Shown here: positions 48,226 through 57,585 of the stretch, piece by piece | Layout: every line of letters begins with the position of its first letter | Position numbering within the stretch: position 1 is the stretch's first letter | DNA from: Caloramator proteoclasticus DSM 10124 | GTDB taxonomy: Bacteria; Bacillota; Clostridia; Clostridiales; Caloramatoraceae | DNA: 64,000 bases | NCBI RefSeq assembly: GCF_900129265.1 | Contig: NZ_FQVG01000003.1 | Coordinates: 1 to 64,000, forward strand | Reading direction: 5' to 3' | The notes under the pieces: generated by a model | The model's input: the letters and a program-made list of their open reading frames with translations, nothing else | Databases searched by the model: none | Told to the model about the DNA's origin: nothing | Made by a program: the position numbers and the translations under genes

Positions 48226-50877
48226 TTAGTTTAATATCATTTCTAAAATATTACACAAATCATCATCTGAAAAAATAATACTAAATTTTCTTTCTATAAA
48301 AGATAGGTTCTCTTTTAGATAGTCATAGATTTCAATATACTTATTTTTTATTAATTCTTTATTTTCACACTTCACTGTTTCCTCTTTGTTGATTAACTTT
48401 TCAATCAAACAACCTAAATGTATAATAATACCATTTAACTCATCCTCATCAATATGAATCTTAAAAGTCTTAAGTAAATTATCAAACATATTTACAATAA
48501 AATCTACCAAATCATCTGACTCATCAATTTGCAAATACTCCTTAAAAACTATAGTTAAATTTCTTTTAAACTCTTCACTTGAAGTTGTATAATTAATATA
48601 TCCTTTATAATACTGCTCAAATAGTGAATCAAGTGAAATATACTTTATACCTTCAATTTCTATTTTAAACGGACTAACAATCGCTTCAATTTCAGAATTT
48701 TTTCTAAGTGCATTAATTGCTTTTAAAAATTCTGTTTTATCTTTAATAGCTAAGTTAACTACATCATATTTAGTTCTATCAAATTTTCGATAGATTAAAT
48801 CCTTAATTTTTTGTGCAGTTCCTTCTCCAGTTGTACAAGCTGAAATTATAATGGGTTTATTTTTTGCACTAAACGTTTTTTCAGCTTCACCTATTTCTTT
48901 TTCTTCAGCCTTAAGTGAACTTACAATATCACTCAAACTTGCATTCATTAAAGCCATTCTTGTCGCTTTAATTGCCATAAGTGTAGTAACCATATCTACA
49001 CATTCTACATCTATTCCTGTATTATTAGAAATCATTTTATCAAAATATCTCAATGAACCCATATCAACTAAAAGTAATGCACCTTTTCCTTCATTTTTCT
49101 CTTTTATTATTTCTTCAATCTTTTTTAGTGCATCCTCTGGCTTCATTGAAAGTGGCATATCAAAAGCTAATGCATGATTAGTGTTTAACAAATGATTTAC
49201 TACCTCGACCATTGATGTGGCTGTGCTACTTCCATGCATTGCTACTAAAACTAATACCTTGCCACTATTTTCCTTTATTTCTGCTGCAAAAAACATTGCA
49301 ATAAAACCTATTTCATCTAACGGAACCCTAACATTAAACTTTTCCTCTAACTTTTCAGCAAGAGTCATTGCAATCTTAAACTCCTGTGGATATTTTTCTC
49401 GTATTTCTTCTAACTTTGGATTCTCTATCATTTTATTTAATTTAACTCTATTTAAAAATGTATCAATATGTATGACTAATCCTAAGAATGTATTTTTTGA
49501 AATTTTTCTCTTTAACTTATACTCCGCCAAAGGTATAAATGATTTTATAAATTCGAATAAATCGTTATTTATTAATCTTTTGACTTCTTCATCTTCATTT
49601 CTTAAATTGATATTCTTTAAATATTTATTTATATATTGTTCAACTTCATTTGAAACAATATTTTTTATTTCATTTGTTTCTAATCCCTTAGATTTAAAAT
49701 ACGAAGTTCTTTTTTCCATAAACTCATAAATATTTTGTGATAGAGTATATTTATCATCCTCAATAAAGTCTTTTGATATTTCATTTGTTTTTATTTTTAA
49801 TTTTCTCATATTTATTTTGCTTGCAACAAGTAAACCTGCTTTTACCTTTTCGTTAAAATCATCAAGTGTAACATTTAAAACATCTCCACCAAACATACTT
49901 CTTATATAGGCCTTTGCACAAGCAATTTGTATATCACTCTTAAGTTCACCTATATTATTTAAGCAGTCGTAGTTTAATAGGGCAGTAATTGCATCCTGTT
50001 CCACTTCTATTTTTCTATTTATCCTTTTTGATTCTTCTTCAAAGAAATTTTTTATTAACTCAAATCTTTCTTCAATTGGTCTTTCTCTTAAAGGAGGAAG
50101 TGAAATAATAACTGGAATTCTTCTTACAAATGTTTTAAGAAGAGTTGATTCTATATTTTCTGTTGTAGCCGCAATTATCATTACATTTATAGGTATCTCC
50201 TGAGTTGAGCCTAATTTTACATATCTTCCTTCATCTATTAATGTGAAAAGCATCTCCTGCCCCTCTGGTGGAAGTCTATGTACTTCATCAAGAAACAATA
50301 TACCATCTCTTGCTTTTTCAATTATTCCATCTCTGTCCTCTGTAGCTCCTGTATATGCACCTTTTTTTACACCAAATAAATAGGATATAAGAAGCTGTGG
50401 ATTATTTGCATAGTCTGCACAGTTAAAGATTGCAAATTTATTACTATCATTTATCATCTTTGACTCTACAGCATATTTAAACATTATCTTTGCAAAATAA
50501 GATTTTCCAACCCCAGTTTCTCCAACTATTAAAGTATGCAATCCCTTTGGTGGATAAACAATAGCAGCCTTTGCTAACGAAATTTGATTTTTTAAACTTC
50601 CATTATTTCCAATAATGGTATCAAATACAGAAAGACTTTTATTAACTTCTTCTTTTATTAATTTTTCTTCATTTACAAAGTATCTTACTGGCCTTCCTGA
50701 TGATTTTTTAATACTTCCTTCATTAACAAGTCTACTAAATTCTCTTACTACATTACTTCTTTGCATATTCATTATTTGAGCTATTTCCTGTGCAGTTACC
50801 CCAATTACTTTCCCTGTTTGCTTTTTTTGTTTTATACATTCTTCCTTAATGACATCGTATACCTTTTTATATTTCAC
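48226..50877 (-). CDS. LevR-type sigma-54 activator with PRD and PTS domains
   Basis: 883 residues. An N-terminal helix-turn-helix (VTAQEIAQIMNMQRSNVV) is followed by an AAA+ sigma-54 interaction domain: Walker A GETGVGKS (about 118), GAYTGA in place of the usual GAFTGA, and FLDEVHRLP. Next come PRD1 (about 450-550), an EIIA-Man-like domain with the phosphorylatable His in VAMHGSSTATS, an EIIB-like segment (IISACTTGEGTA), and PRD2. Phosphorylation by PTS proteins should set its activity according to substrate flow and energy state. Two sigma-54 promoters, at 53420 and 57586, are its probable targets, which would tie the surface enzyme to uptake. Confidence 0.93.
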   Translation of the reverse strand: MKYKKVYDVIKEECIKQKKQTGKVIGVTAQEIAQIMNMQRSNVVREFSRLVNEGSIKKSSGRPVRYFVNEEKLIKEEVNKSLSVFDTIIGNNGSLKNQISLAKAAIVYPPKGLHTLIVGETGVGKSYFAKIMFKYAVESKMINDSNKFAIFNCADYANNPQLLISYLFGVKKGAYTGATEDRDGIIEKARDGILFLDEVHRLPPEGQEMLFTLIDEGRYVKLGSTQEIPINVMIIAATTENIESTLLKTFVRRIPVIISLPPLRERPIEERFELIKNFFEEESKRINRKIEVEQDAITALLNYDCLNNIGELKSDIQIACAKAYIRSMFGGDVLNVTLDDFNEKVKAGLLVASKINMRKLKIKTNEISKDFIEDDKYTLSQNIYEFMEKRTSYFKSKGLETNEIKNIVSNEVEQYINKYLKNINLRNEDEEVKRLINNDLFEFIKSFIPLAEYKLKRKISKNTFLGLVIHIDTFLNRVKLNKMIENPKLEEIREKYPQEFKIAMTLAEKLEEKFNVRVPLDEIGFIAMFFAAEIKENSGKVLVLVAMHGSSTATSMVEVVNHLLNTNHALAFDMPLSMKPEDALKKIEEIIKEKNEGKGALLLVDMGSLRYFDKMISNNTGIDVECVDMVTTLMAIKATRMALMNASLSDIVSSLKAEEKEIGEAEKTFSAKNKPIIISACTTGEGTAQKIKDLIYRKFDRTKYDVVNLAIKDKTEFLKAINALRKNSEIEAIVSPFKIEIEGIKYISLDSLFEQYYKGYINYTTSSEEFKRNLTIVFKEYLQIDESDDLVDFIVNMFDNLLKTFKIHIDEDELNGIIIHLGCLIEKLINKEETVKCENKELIKNKYIEIYDYLKENLSFIERKFSIIFSDDDLCNILEMILN

Positions 50878-50898
50878 ACTAATCCCGCCTTATAAAAT

Positions 50899-51195
50899 TT
50901 ATTTATTTTTTTTATTTGCTATCTTTACAATACCTTTGTATTCATCCTTTTCTAACATCTGTCTTGTAATCTCAAAAAACATAATACACAATACAGAAGA
51001 TACAATCAACAATATGTTCCAAATAACGGGATTAATTTTATTGAATAAAAAGCTTGGGACTATTAATACTAAAAATGCTGAAAAACCTATAATCCATCTA
51101 TTCAGTTTTATTTTTTTCATTATATAATTAGTAAATTTAACCGAACCTACAATTAAAGCTATGAAAAAGATTATATAAAACAGTTTTGAAGGCAT
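50899..51195 (-). CDS. Small membrane protein of unknown function
   Basis: 98 residues with three hydrophobic segments and a basic C-terminus (ANKKNK). No recognised family. It lies between the EIIA gene (16 bp) and the LevR-type activator (21 bp) and is co-directional with both, so it belongs to the operon. It could be a small accessory of the transporter or simply an orphan membrane protein. Confidence 0.7.
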   Translation of the reverse strand: MPSKLFYIIFFIALIVGSVKFTNYIMKKIKLNRWIIGFSAFLVLIVPSFLFNKINPVIWNILLIVSSVLCIMFFEITRQMLEKDEYKGIVKIANKKNK

Positions 51196-51211
51196 CTATA
51201 TCTCCTCCATA

Positions 51212-51520
51212 CTACTTTTTCTCTTCTAATTTTTTACACAAGTTTACGATTTGTTCTATTAAATTTTTTTCTGAAATTGCAGTCATTAAATGGTCTTGTG
51301 CATGAACCATAAGTAAATTCATCTGTAGATTTTCACCATTTATTTCAGCCTGAATAAGCTTTGTCTGAGTATTGTGAGCAATATCTAATTCCTCTTGAGC
51401 CTTTGCAAGTAATTCTTCAGCCTCTTTAATATTTCCCTCTTGGGCCTTTTTAACAGCTTCAAAGGCATATGCTCTGGCATTTCCTCCATGTGATATTATT
51501 TCAAAGATTTCATTTTCCAT
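51212..51520 (-). CDS. PTS EIIA component, lactose/cellobiose family
   Basis: 102 residues, the size of LacF/CelC-type EIIA. It has the trimeric helical pattern and the active His in LLMVHAQDHLMTA (about 74-81). It takes phosphate from HPr and hands it to the separate EIIB at 53073. It is preceded by a GGAGGG site and by a 200-bp gap rich in hairpins after the EIIC gene. Lac-family systems usually carry disaccharides, which fits a GlcNAc-MurNAc-type substrate. Confidence 0.93.
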   Translation of the reverse strand: MENEIFEIISHGGNARAYAFEAVKKAQEGNIKEAEELLAKAQEELDIAHNTQTKLIQAEINGENLQMNLLMVHAQDHLMTAISEKNLIEQIVNLCKKLEEKK

Positions 51521-51583
51521 AAATAACCCTCCAATCTGCGATTTTAAAATTGAGTCATTAATTTAAAATTAAATTTTTCTATA

Positions 51584-51632
51584 AGATTTGTTGTATGAAT
51601 TGAATATAAAATTTAATTCATACAACAAATCT
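51584..51632 (-). other. 18-bp perfect stem-loop in the EIIC-EIIA gap
   Basis: AGATTTGTTGTATGAATT / AATTCATACAACAAATCT with a 13-nt loop, about 64 bp before the EIIA start. It has no U-tract on the transcribed strand. It may be an mRNA processing or stability element that sets the ratio of PTS components. Confidence 0.6.
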
Positions 51633-51645
51633 AACTTGATTGGTA

Positions 51646-51680
51646 AATATTAGAGTTATGCTAAACATTTCTCTAATATT
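51646..51680. other. Second stem-loop in the EIIC-EIIA gap
   Basis: AATATTAGAG / CTCTAATATT, a 10-bp stem with a 15-nt loop; the T run follows on the plus strand only, so it is not a terminator for the operon. Confidence 0.5.
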
Positions 51681-51690
51681 TTTTATATAT

Positions 51691-51713
51691 GCACCAGGGT
51701 CAAACCCTGGTGC
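51691..51713 (-). other. GC-rich stem-loop just after the EIIC stop
   Basis: GCACCAGGG-TCAAA-CCCTGGTGC, 8 bp after the EIIC stop on the minus strand. Only AT-rich DNA (ATATATAAAAAATATT) follows, so it is at most a weak terminator; it could act as a 3' stabiliser of the EIIB-EIIC message. Confidence 0.6.
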
Positions 51714-51720
51714 TTAAGTT

Positions 51721-53046
51721 TTACATATTTAAAGTTGATTCAGTAGCTGCAATTTGAGCCTTTTCTTCCTCAATCATTTTCTTTTCATATACCTTAAAGA
51801 ATGGATAATAAATTACCATTGAAATTAAAATGTTTATTATTACCAAAATAACAGCTGATATACTACCATTTGTTGCGAAATATGCTCCAATTGGTGCCGG
51901 AAGTGTCCAAGGTGCATTTATTGCAAATCTTCCAACGATACCTATTGATACAGCAATATAAGAAATTATACCTATTACAAGTGGTGCAACTATAAATGGT
52001 ATTGCAAGGATTGGGTTCATTACTAATGGTACACCAAACATCATTGGTTCATTGATATTAAATATTGCTGGTATTATTGAGAATCTACCAACCTTCTTTA
52101 GATATTCAGATTTTGAGAAGCATAGTAAAATTGCAAGTCCTAAAGTCGCTCCTGCACCTCCAATCCATACAAGCCATTGGAAGAATTGTTCTGGTGCAAT
52201 ATTTGGAAGTGGTTGTCCAGCTGCAAGTGCTGCTGCATTTTCTTCTAATAAAACTAACCAAATTGGTCTAAGTACTGAACCTATAACTGACGCTCCGTGA
52301 ATACCTGCTGACCACAATAATGTAATAAGGAAAATTGGAACAAGTACACCCCAAATTGAGTTACCAGCCACACCCTTTACTGGTGCAAAGATATCCATAA
52401 TGAATTTTTGTATATCAAAATTTAACCATACTCTTATAAACCATAGTACAACAATAATAACTGCTGCTGGTATTAATGCTTCAAAGGATCTTGAAACTGA
52501 CTCTGGAACTTGTTCTGGCATTTTTAATGTAACATTGTATTTCTTTAAAATTCTTAAAACTTCAACTGCAAATATCATAGCAAGAATCGCTGCAAACATA
52601 CCAGCTCCACCTAAATTACCCATAGGTAGTGCCCAACCTATTGGATTTGCACCTTGTATACCTGCTTCTGCTGCCTTCTTTAAAACACCATCAACATTCA
52701 CTGGAATAGTCATCATCAAAAATGCTGCTAAGGAAAGAACTCCACCTGATACTCCGTCTAATTTATATGACTTTGCTAAGCTATATCCCATACCATATGC
52801 CGCGTATAGAGCCATAAGTCCCATTGTCATTCTAAATGGTATAAGTATTTTCCCCACATTAGGTGCAACAGCATCTGCCCAAGATTTAACTGGTGGAAAT
52901 GCAATAATCAAGAAAAAGCTACCAACTATAATTAATGATAATGTTGAGATAATACCGTCTCTTATTGCTCTTAAATGTCTTTGTTCTGCCAGTCTTGCCA
53001 TAGGAGGCATAAACTTTTCTTCAATCCATTTCAAAAACTTTTCCAT
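51721..53046 (-). CDS. PTS EIIC component, lactose/cellobiose family
   Basis: 441 residues with about ten membrane segments. It matches the CelB/LicC type: the N-terminus EEKFMPPMARLAEQRHLRAIRDG, seen here in part, is characteristic, and NEPMMFGVPLVMNP is the conserved substrate-site loop. It translocates and phosphorylates a beta-linked disaccharide. Context (MupG, MurQ, AnmK, NagA) argues that the sugar comes from peptidoglycan rather than cellulose or chitin. This would differ from Bacillus and Staphylococcus, which use the glucose-family EIIBC MurP. It lies 26 bp after the EIIB gene. Confidence 0.92.
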   Translation of the reverse strand: MEKFLKWIEEKFMPPMARLAEQRHLRAIRDGIISTLSLIIVGSFFLIIAFPPVKSWADAVAPNVGKILIPFRMTMGLMALYAAYGMGYSLAKSYKLDGVSGGVLSLAAFLMMTIPVNVDGVLKKAAEAGIQGANPIGWALPMGNLGGAGMFAAILAMIFAVEVLRILKKYNVTLKMPEQVPESVSRSFEALIPAAVIIVVLWFIRVWLNFDIQKFIMDIFAPVKGVAGNSIWGVLVPIFLITLLWSAGIHGASVIGSVLRPIWLVLLEENAAALAAGQPLPNIAPEQFFQWLVWIGGAGATLGLAILLCFSKSEYLKKVGRFSIIPAIFNINEPMMFGVPLVMNPILAIPFIVAPLVIGIISYIAVSIGIVGRFAINAPWTLPAPIGAYFATNGSISAVILVIINILISMVIYYPFFKVYEKKMIEEEKAQIAATESTLNM

Positions 53047-53072
53047 TCTTTTTTCCCCCTCTTAATTATTTT

Positions 53073-53384
53073 TTATTTAGAATATTTTTTAATCTGTTCT
53101 AATACCTTTGGAGCCCCTATTGGAGTATATCCAGTTGGAACAATTAATTCTATTGGAACATTTGCATTAGCAGCTTGTTCTTTAAATACATCCATTCTAT
53201 GTTTTACTTGTGGTGCTACTATTGCTAAATCATATCCCCCTGTCTTTAGCTCATCTTCGAATTCACCTGTTCCAACAGCTTTAATTTCAAGTGGAAAGTT
53301 TTGTTTGTCTGCTTCTTGTTTTATTGCCTTTACTACTATGGCACTTGACATTCCCCCTGAACAAACCATCAATACTTTCATCAT
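53073..53384 (-). CDS. PTS EIIB component, lactose/cellobiose family
   Basis: 103 residues. The phosphorylated Cys lies in the P-loop-like VCSGGMSS near the N-terminus. It receives phosphate from the EIIA at 51212 and passes it to the sugar in EIIC. It is the first gene after the sigma-54 promoter at 53420, with AGGAGGGA before the ATG. An ATG-ATG double start makes the first residue ambiguous by one. Confidence 0.93.
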   Translation of the reverse strand: MMKVLMVCSGGMSSAIVVKAIKQEADKQNFPLEIKAVGTGEFEDELKTGGYDLAIVAPQVKHRMDVFKEQAANANVPIELIVPTGYTPIGAPKVLEQIKKYSK

Positions 53385-53419
53385 CTTCCCTCCTATCTAA
53401 ATTTTTTCATTTATACATA

Positions 53420-53436
53420 AGCAAATAGCGTGCCAA
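53420..53436 (-). promoter_or_regulatory. Sigma-54 promoter of the PTS/amino-sugar operon
   Basis: On the minus strand TTGGCACGCTATTTGCT is a perfect match to the -24/-12 consensus. It lies 35 bp upstream of the EIIB start. The LevR-type protein encoded in the same operon is the probable activator. Confidence 0.92.
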
Positions 53437-53468
53437 GTTGTAAATATATTGTATCTACTATACTTTGT

Positions 53469-53509
53469 AAGGTAGTGTATCAAAATCAAATTATTTGATA
53501 CACTACCTT
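53469..53509. promoter_or_regulatory. Perfect inverted repeat upstream of the sigma-54 promoter; candidate activator site
   Basis: AAGGTAGTGTATCAAA / TTTGATACACTACCTT, 16 bp perfect with a 9-nt spacer. It lies 33-73 bp upstream of the sigma-54 promoter, where enhancer sites occur, and contains the TTTGATACA motif also found upstream of the surface-enzyme gene. It may also act as the terminator hairpin of that gene, though no U-tract follows. Confidence 0.6.
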
Positions 53510-53528
53510 AATTAATAGTTGATACTAA

Positions 53529-56500
53529 TTAAATGTTATCTTTCTTCTTTCTAATTAAAAGTAATGATATACCACATAAAATTAATACAAAACTTATTAA
53601 AACCAATATATTTGCATCTAATAATTGTCCTGTTTTAGGTAAATTTTCAATAGATTCATTTTGATTATTTTGTTCATTGTTTTTATCACTTTCTTCTGTA
53701 TTTTTATTATCTTTATTCTTTAGTTCTAATAACTTTTCTTCAAGTGCAATCAGTTTATTAAGATTTACAATATTTGAATCATTATTTGCTATATTTACTA
53801 AGCTTCTTGCATTTTTTATAGCGTCTTCATCTTCTAAAGTCAAATTCTCAACATCTGGCAATGAAGCTATCGCATCTATTGCAGCTTGTTCTTTTGCATA
53901 TTGGTTTGCCTGTTCTTCTGATACCTTTGAATCAATAAATTTTCTCATTGCTGCCTTCAGCTCATCAGTTGTACTTTCAATTAGATCTTTATCTAAATTT
54001 TCATCTTTTAAAATGTTAACAGCCTTATCAATTACAATTCTAAATTTAGCTTTTGAACCCTCTAAATAATTTCCTTGTTTTTTTCCTTCATCTGCACTAT
54101 TAAACAAATCTTCAGACATTAAAATTAAAAGCTTTAAAGGATTATTTTCTTGATTGTTAGTTTGATTGTACACATTAACAAGCTCAACGTTAGTATAATA
54201 AGTCATTAGTATCTTATCATATGTCCATCCTTTATCTGATAAGCCCTTTGCTCCATATTGACTCATTCCTACTCCATGTCCGTTTCCTCCACCATAGAAA
54301 ACAACACTAATTAAATTATTATTTTCATCTTTAATCGTATCGAATGTAAAGAAGGCAGATGGTAATATACTATAATTCTTTAATGAACTTGCATTATAGT
54401 CTTGTGATCCTCCTGTTGCCCTATATAAAATTACATCACTCCCCTTTGTATCTACTGCTCTTGGTCTTATGATAAATCTTATATTAAATTCTTTAACTAT
54501 CTTATACGTTCCAGTAGTACCTACAATAACAAGTTCTGTTATATTGCCTCCTTCTCCACGTTTAGCGACATACATATTTAGTATTTCACCTGTTCCTTCT
54601 TCAGGTATTGGTTTGCTTATAAAGTTTCCATCTGAATCTTTAGTAAGTATAAATTGTGGATCAGCTTCATACCTTAACTTTATATTAGAATTTATTGTGT
54701 TTTGTAATTCTTGTTTACTCAAGCTTAGTTTCCATCTAAACCATGCTGAATCAGAATCATACGCCCTTAATGATATATTTTTATAAAACTCCGAAATTTC
54801 CTTTTCATCTTGTGTATTAATAGTTAATAATTTTGTATTATCTTGTGGATCAAATGTATAACTTCTGCCTATCAAATATGGAACTCGAATTCCTGGGAAC
54901 ATATTAGAGACTGGTTCTGACCATACTTCATGTTTTGCTGCACTATACCCTCCTGAAGTTGAATAATACCTTGCATCAACAAGTTGATCTCCATTTTTCA
55001 TAACCATTCCTTTTGTTTCATTTACTGCTTGAGTAGCTGTTGGATTCTCGGGAGTATTGTTATATACTTGGCTTAACGTACTATCATCTACATGAAATCC
55101 TCTATCTGCAAATCTGCTGCTAAAATAATCTCCTAATGCATATGTTCTTGCTGCTACTGCTTGTGCCTTTAATGCTTCTAATCCAAATGATGCTGGCATT
55201 TCACTTGGTACAACCTGATATAAATACTTTTCAATTTGTATTTCATTTATTAAATTTAGTTTATCACCATTTTTAGATAGAGTAATTTCTAATGTTCCTC
55301 TGTAGGAAGGATTAAATACGGGGCTTCCTCTTCTTAATGTCGTAACAGTTATTTTTTCATCTTCATTAATAGGTTCAGCATATAATCTATTCAAAGTTTT
55401 ATAAATTAAATTTCCGTTCTTGTATACTGAAATTTTCCCTTCTTCAACTTTGAAACTTATTAAATCATTATTTAATATATCAAAGCTAACATTGCTTTTT
55501 TTATCTATTAACTTAAATCCACTTGATGCCTTCATTTCAATATTTAAATAATCAAGCAAATTAATATCTGCTGGATTGTTTACATCACTTCTTATTCCAA
55601 TTCTTATCTTATCTATTTTTGTTTCTCCATCAATTATTATCAAATCAACTTGATTATTCTTATTTAAATATAAAGTTACATTTTCAGCTCCAACCATAAC
55701 ATCTGATAAACTTTTTTCTATAACTTTATTATCAAGAATTTGATATACAAGTACATCTTGTGCTATATCAAGATATCCTCTATATTCAAGTTCAATTTTA
55801 TTATTAATTATATCCTTCAGCATTATCTTTTCTTTTATATACTGCACCTTAGGATAGAATACTAATTCTGGCCTGCTTTCATTATGCAACCTATCAAATG
55901 CTGTTACAGCATATACATATTGTTTATTTTTATCTGCTGAATTATCAATATAGGAATATTCCTCTTTATTGTTATCTCTTCTTACTATTCCAATAACATT
56001 GGATGGATTTTCTATATTTCCAAGGCTTTTTCCCTCAAATCTATATACTGCATAATATGTTGAATCATTGTTAAAATCATCTTTCCATAATACCTCTATT
56101 TTGTTTTCGCCTAATAATTTATATGAAACATTTTGTACTTTATTTGGTGCCTTATCATCAATCCACGGCATAGCAGGTACAAATGCTTTTGTTTTAAAAT
56201 AGTCATTCTTTATCTTGTCTGTATCACCTAAATTATTTAATCTTAATTGTTTTAAACTAAAGAACGAGCTACCCTTTACCTCGTTATATAATAAATTAAA
56301 TTTAAGCTGATTTCCAATTTCTTCAGGATTCTTCCAATCGTTATCATTTGAATTTATTTTATAATTCGCATGTCCTATATATAAGTGACAATTTGTACCC
56401 TTTACAACATCTGCCCACCAATCTACAAGTTCTCCATATGGTGCAGCCGTAGTTCCAAAAGCCCAGTAAATTTGAGGAGTAATATAATCAATCCAGCCCT

Positions 56501-57551
56501 CTTTAACCCATTTCCTTGTATCAGCATATATATCATCATAGCTTGCTGATGAAGTAATTGGTGTATGTGAACCTACACCTTCAGCACTACCTTCTGGATG
56601 CTTATCATAATGTCCCCAAATACCGAATGGACTAATACCAAACTTAACATAAGGCTTCTTTTCTTTTATTGCTTTTGATACTTCCTTTATTAATGTATTA
56701 ACATTATTTCTTCTCCAATCTTTTATATCAGTAAAACCTTGTCCATATTTTTGGAAGGTTTCTAAGTCTTCATTAGCATCACCAAAGTAATACGTTACTC
56801 CATTTCTTGTTACTTTATATGGGTAAAAATAATCATCAAAATGAATTGCATCTACATCATACTTTTGAACAACTTCAACTATACTTTCTTTTATATAATT
56901 AATTACTTCAGGTTCCCCAGGGTTTAATAAAAGTTTACCATCAAACTTTAATACATATTGAGGATGCATTTTAGCCCAGTTATTATCTGCTAAAGTAGCT
57001 AAAATTTCATCTATAGTTTTATTAGGTTCATATGTATTTGTAACTCTGTATGGATTAAACCAAGCATGAAACTCCATATTTCTTTCGTGTGTAACTTTTA
57101 TCATCCATTCTAATGGATCCCAGCCAGGGTCTTTTCCTTGCACACCTGTTAGATATTCTGACCATGGATTTAAATCTGATTTATAAAATGCGTCTAACTT
57201 TGGTCTTACTTGAACTGTAATTGCATTAAAGTTCAATTCTTCAAATTCATCTAAAATCTTAAGATATTCTTGTTTAAATTCTTCTTCAGTTAAACCTGGT
57301 CTACTTGGAAAATCTAAATTTGTAACTGTTGATACCCAAGCTGTTCTAAACTGCCTTTTAAGTTGCTGATAATATTTAGGTATATAAACATTTTGTTGGT
57401 GAATTTGAATAGGTGTTTGAGTACCATATTTATATAATGGTACTACTTCACCTTCGAAAGCCTTTACTTTATACTGTCCTAAATTTAATACGGAAAAAAA
57501 CATTAAAAATGCCATTAACCTTGAAAGAAGTCTAATTTTCACCTTACTCAT
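53529..57551 (-). CDS. Wall-anchored GHL10 glycosidase-SpoIID lytic transglycosylase fusion
   Basis: 1340 residues. After a signal peptide (about 1-32), residues ~60-440 form a GHL10 (DUF187/YngK/DigH) domain: RTAWVSTVTNLDFPS, ITVQVRPKLDAFY, FHAWFNPYRV and AIHFDDYFYPY. A fibronectin-like stretch follows. About 740-1110 is a SpoIID domain with VPSEMPASFGLEALKAQAVA (catalytic Glu in SEM), YYSTSGGYS, and GGGNGHGVGMSQYGAKG. A helical linker leads to LPKTG (1304-1308), a membrane helix and RKKKDN. E. coli DigH acts on denuded glycan strands, and SpoIID cleaves such strands to 1,6-anhydroMurNAc ends. The fusion should thus trim stripped peptidoglycan outside the cell. It has its own sigma-54 promoter and precedes the PTS operon. 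The role in nutrition rather than sporulation is inferred. Confidence 0.87.
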   Translation of the reverse strand: MSKVKIRLLSRLMAFLMFFSVLNLGQYKVKAFEGEVVPLYKYGTQTPIQIHQQNVYIPKYYQQLKRQFRTAWVSTVTNLDFPSRPGLTEEEFKQEYLKILDEFEELNFNAITVQVRPKLDAFYKSDLNPWSEYLTGVQGKDPGWDPLEWMIKVTHERNMEFHAWFNPYRVTNTYEPNKTIDEILATLADNNWAKMHPQYVLKFDGKLLLNPGEPEVINYIKESIVEVVQKYDVDAIHFDDYFYPYKVTRNGVTYYFGDANEDLETFQKYGQGFTDIKDWRRNNVNTLIKEVSKAIKEKKPYVKFGISPFGIWGHYDKHPEGSAEGVGSHTPITSSASYDDIYADTRKWVKEGWIDYITPQIYWAFGTTAAPYGELVDWWADVVKGTNCHLYIGHANYKINSNDNDWKNPEEIGNQLKFNLLYNEVKGSSFFSLKQLRLNNLGDTDKIKNDYFKTKAFVPAMPWIDDKAPNKVQNVSYKLLGENKIEVLWKDDFNNDSTYYAVYRFEGKSLGNIENPSNVIGIVRRDNNKEEYSYIDNSADKNKQYVYAVTAFDRLHNESRPELVFYPKVQYIKEKIMLKDIINNKIELEYRGYLDIAQDVLVYQILDNKVIEKSLSDVMVGAENVTLYLNKNNQVDLIIIDGETKIDKIRIGIRSDVNNPADINLLDYLNIEMKASSGFKLIDKKSNVSFDILNNDLISFKVEEGKISVYKNGNLIYKTLNRLYAEPINEDEKITVTTLRRGSPVFNPSYRGTLEITLSKNGDKLNLINEIQIEKYLYQVVPSEMPASFGLEALKAQAVAARTYALGDYFSSRFADRGFHVDDSTLSQVYNNTPENPTATQAVNETKGMVMKNGDQLVDARYYSTSGGYSAAKHEVWSEPVSNMFPGIRVPYLIGRSYTFDPQDNTKLLTINTQDEKEISEFYKNISLRAYDSDSAWFRWKLSLSKQELQNTINSNIKLRYEADPQFILTKDSDGNFISKPIPEEGTGEILNMYVAKRGEGGNITELVIVGTTGTYKIVKEFNIRFIIRPRAVDTKGSDVILYRATGGSQDYNASSLKNYSILPSAFFTFDTIKDENNNLISVVFYGGGNGHGVGMSQYGAKGLSDKGWTYDKILMTYYTNVELVNVYNQTNNQENNPLKLLILMSEDLFNSADEGKKQGNYLEGSKAKFRIVIDKAVNILKDENLDKDLIESTTDELKAAMRKFIDSKVSEEQANQYAKEQAAIDAIASLPDVENLTLEDEDAIKNARSLVNIANNDSNIVNLNKLIALEEKLLELKNKDNKNTEESDKNNEQNNQNESIENLPKTGQLLDANILVLISFVLILCGISLLLIRKKKDNI

Positions 57552-57585
57552 TATCTTCCCCCCTCAACAGATTTGACATTTATAA

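Noticed and set aside
49217-49729. 170-codon antisense frame within the LevR-type regulator gene
   Set aside because: It lies wholly inside an intact regulator and has the Phe/Ser/Leu-rich composition of shadow frames in this AT-rich DNA.
52400-53065. 221-codon plus-strand frame opposite the EIIC gene
   Set aside because: It is long only because the EIIC gene is codon-biased; there is no family match and no ribosome site.
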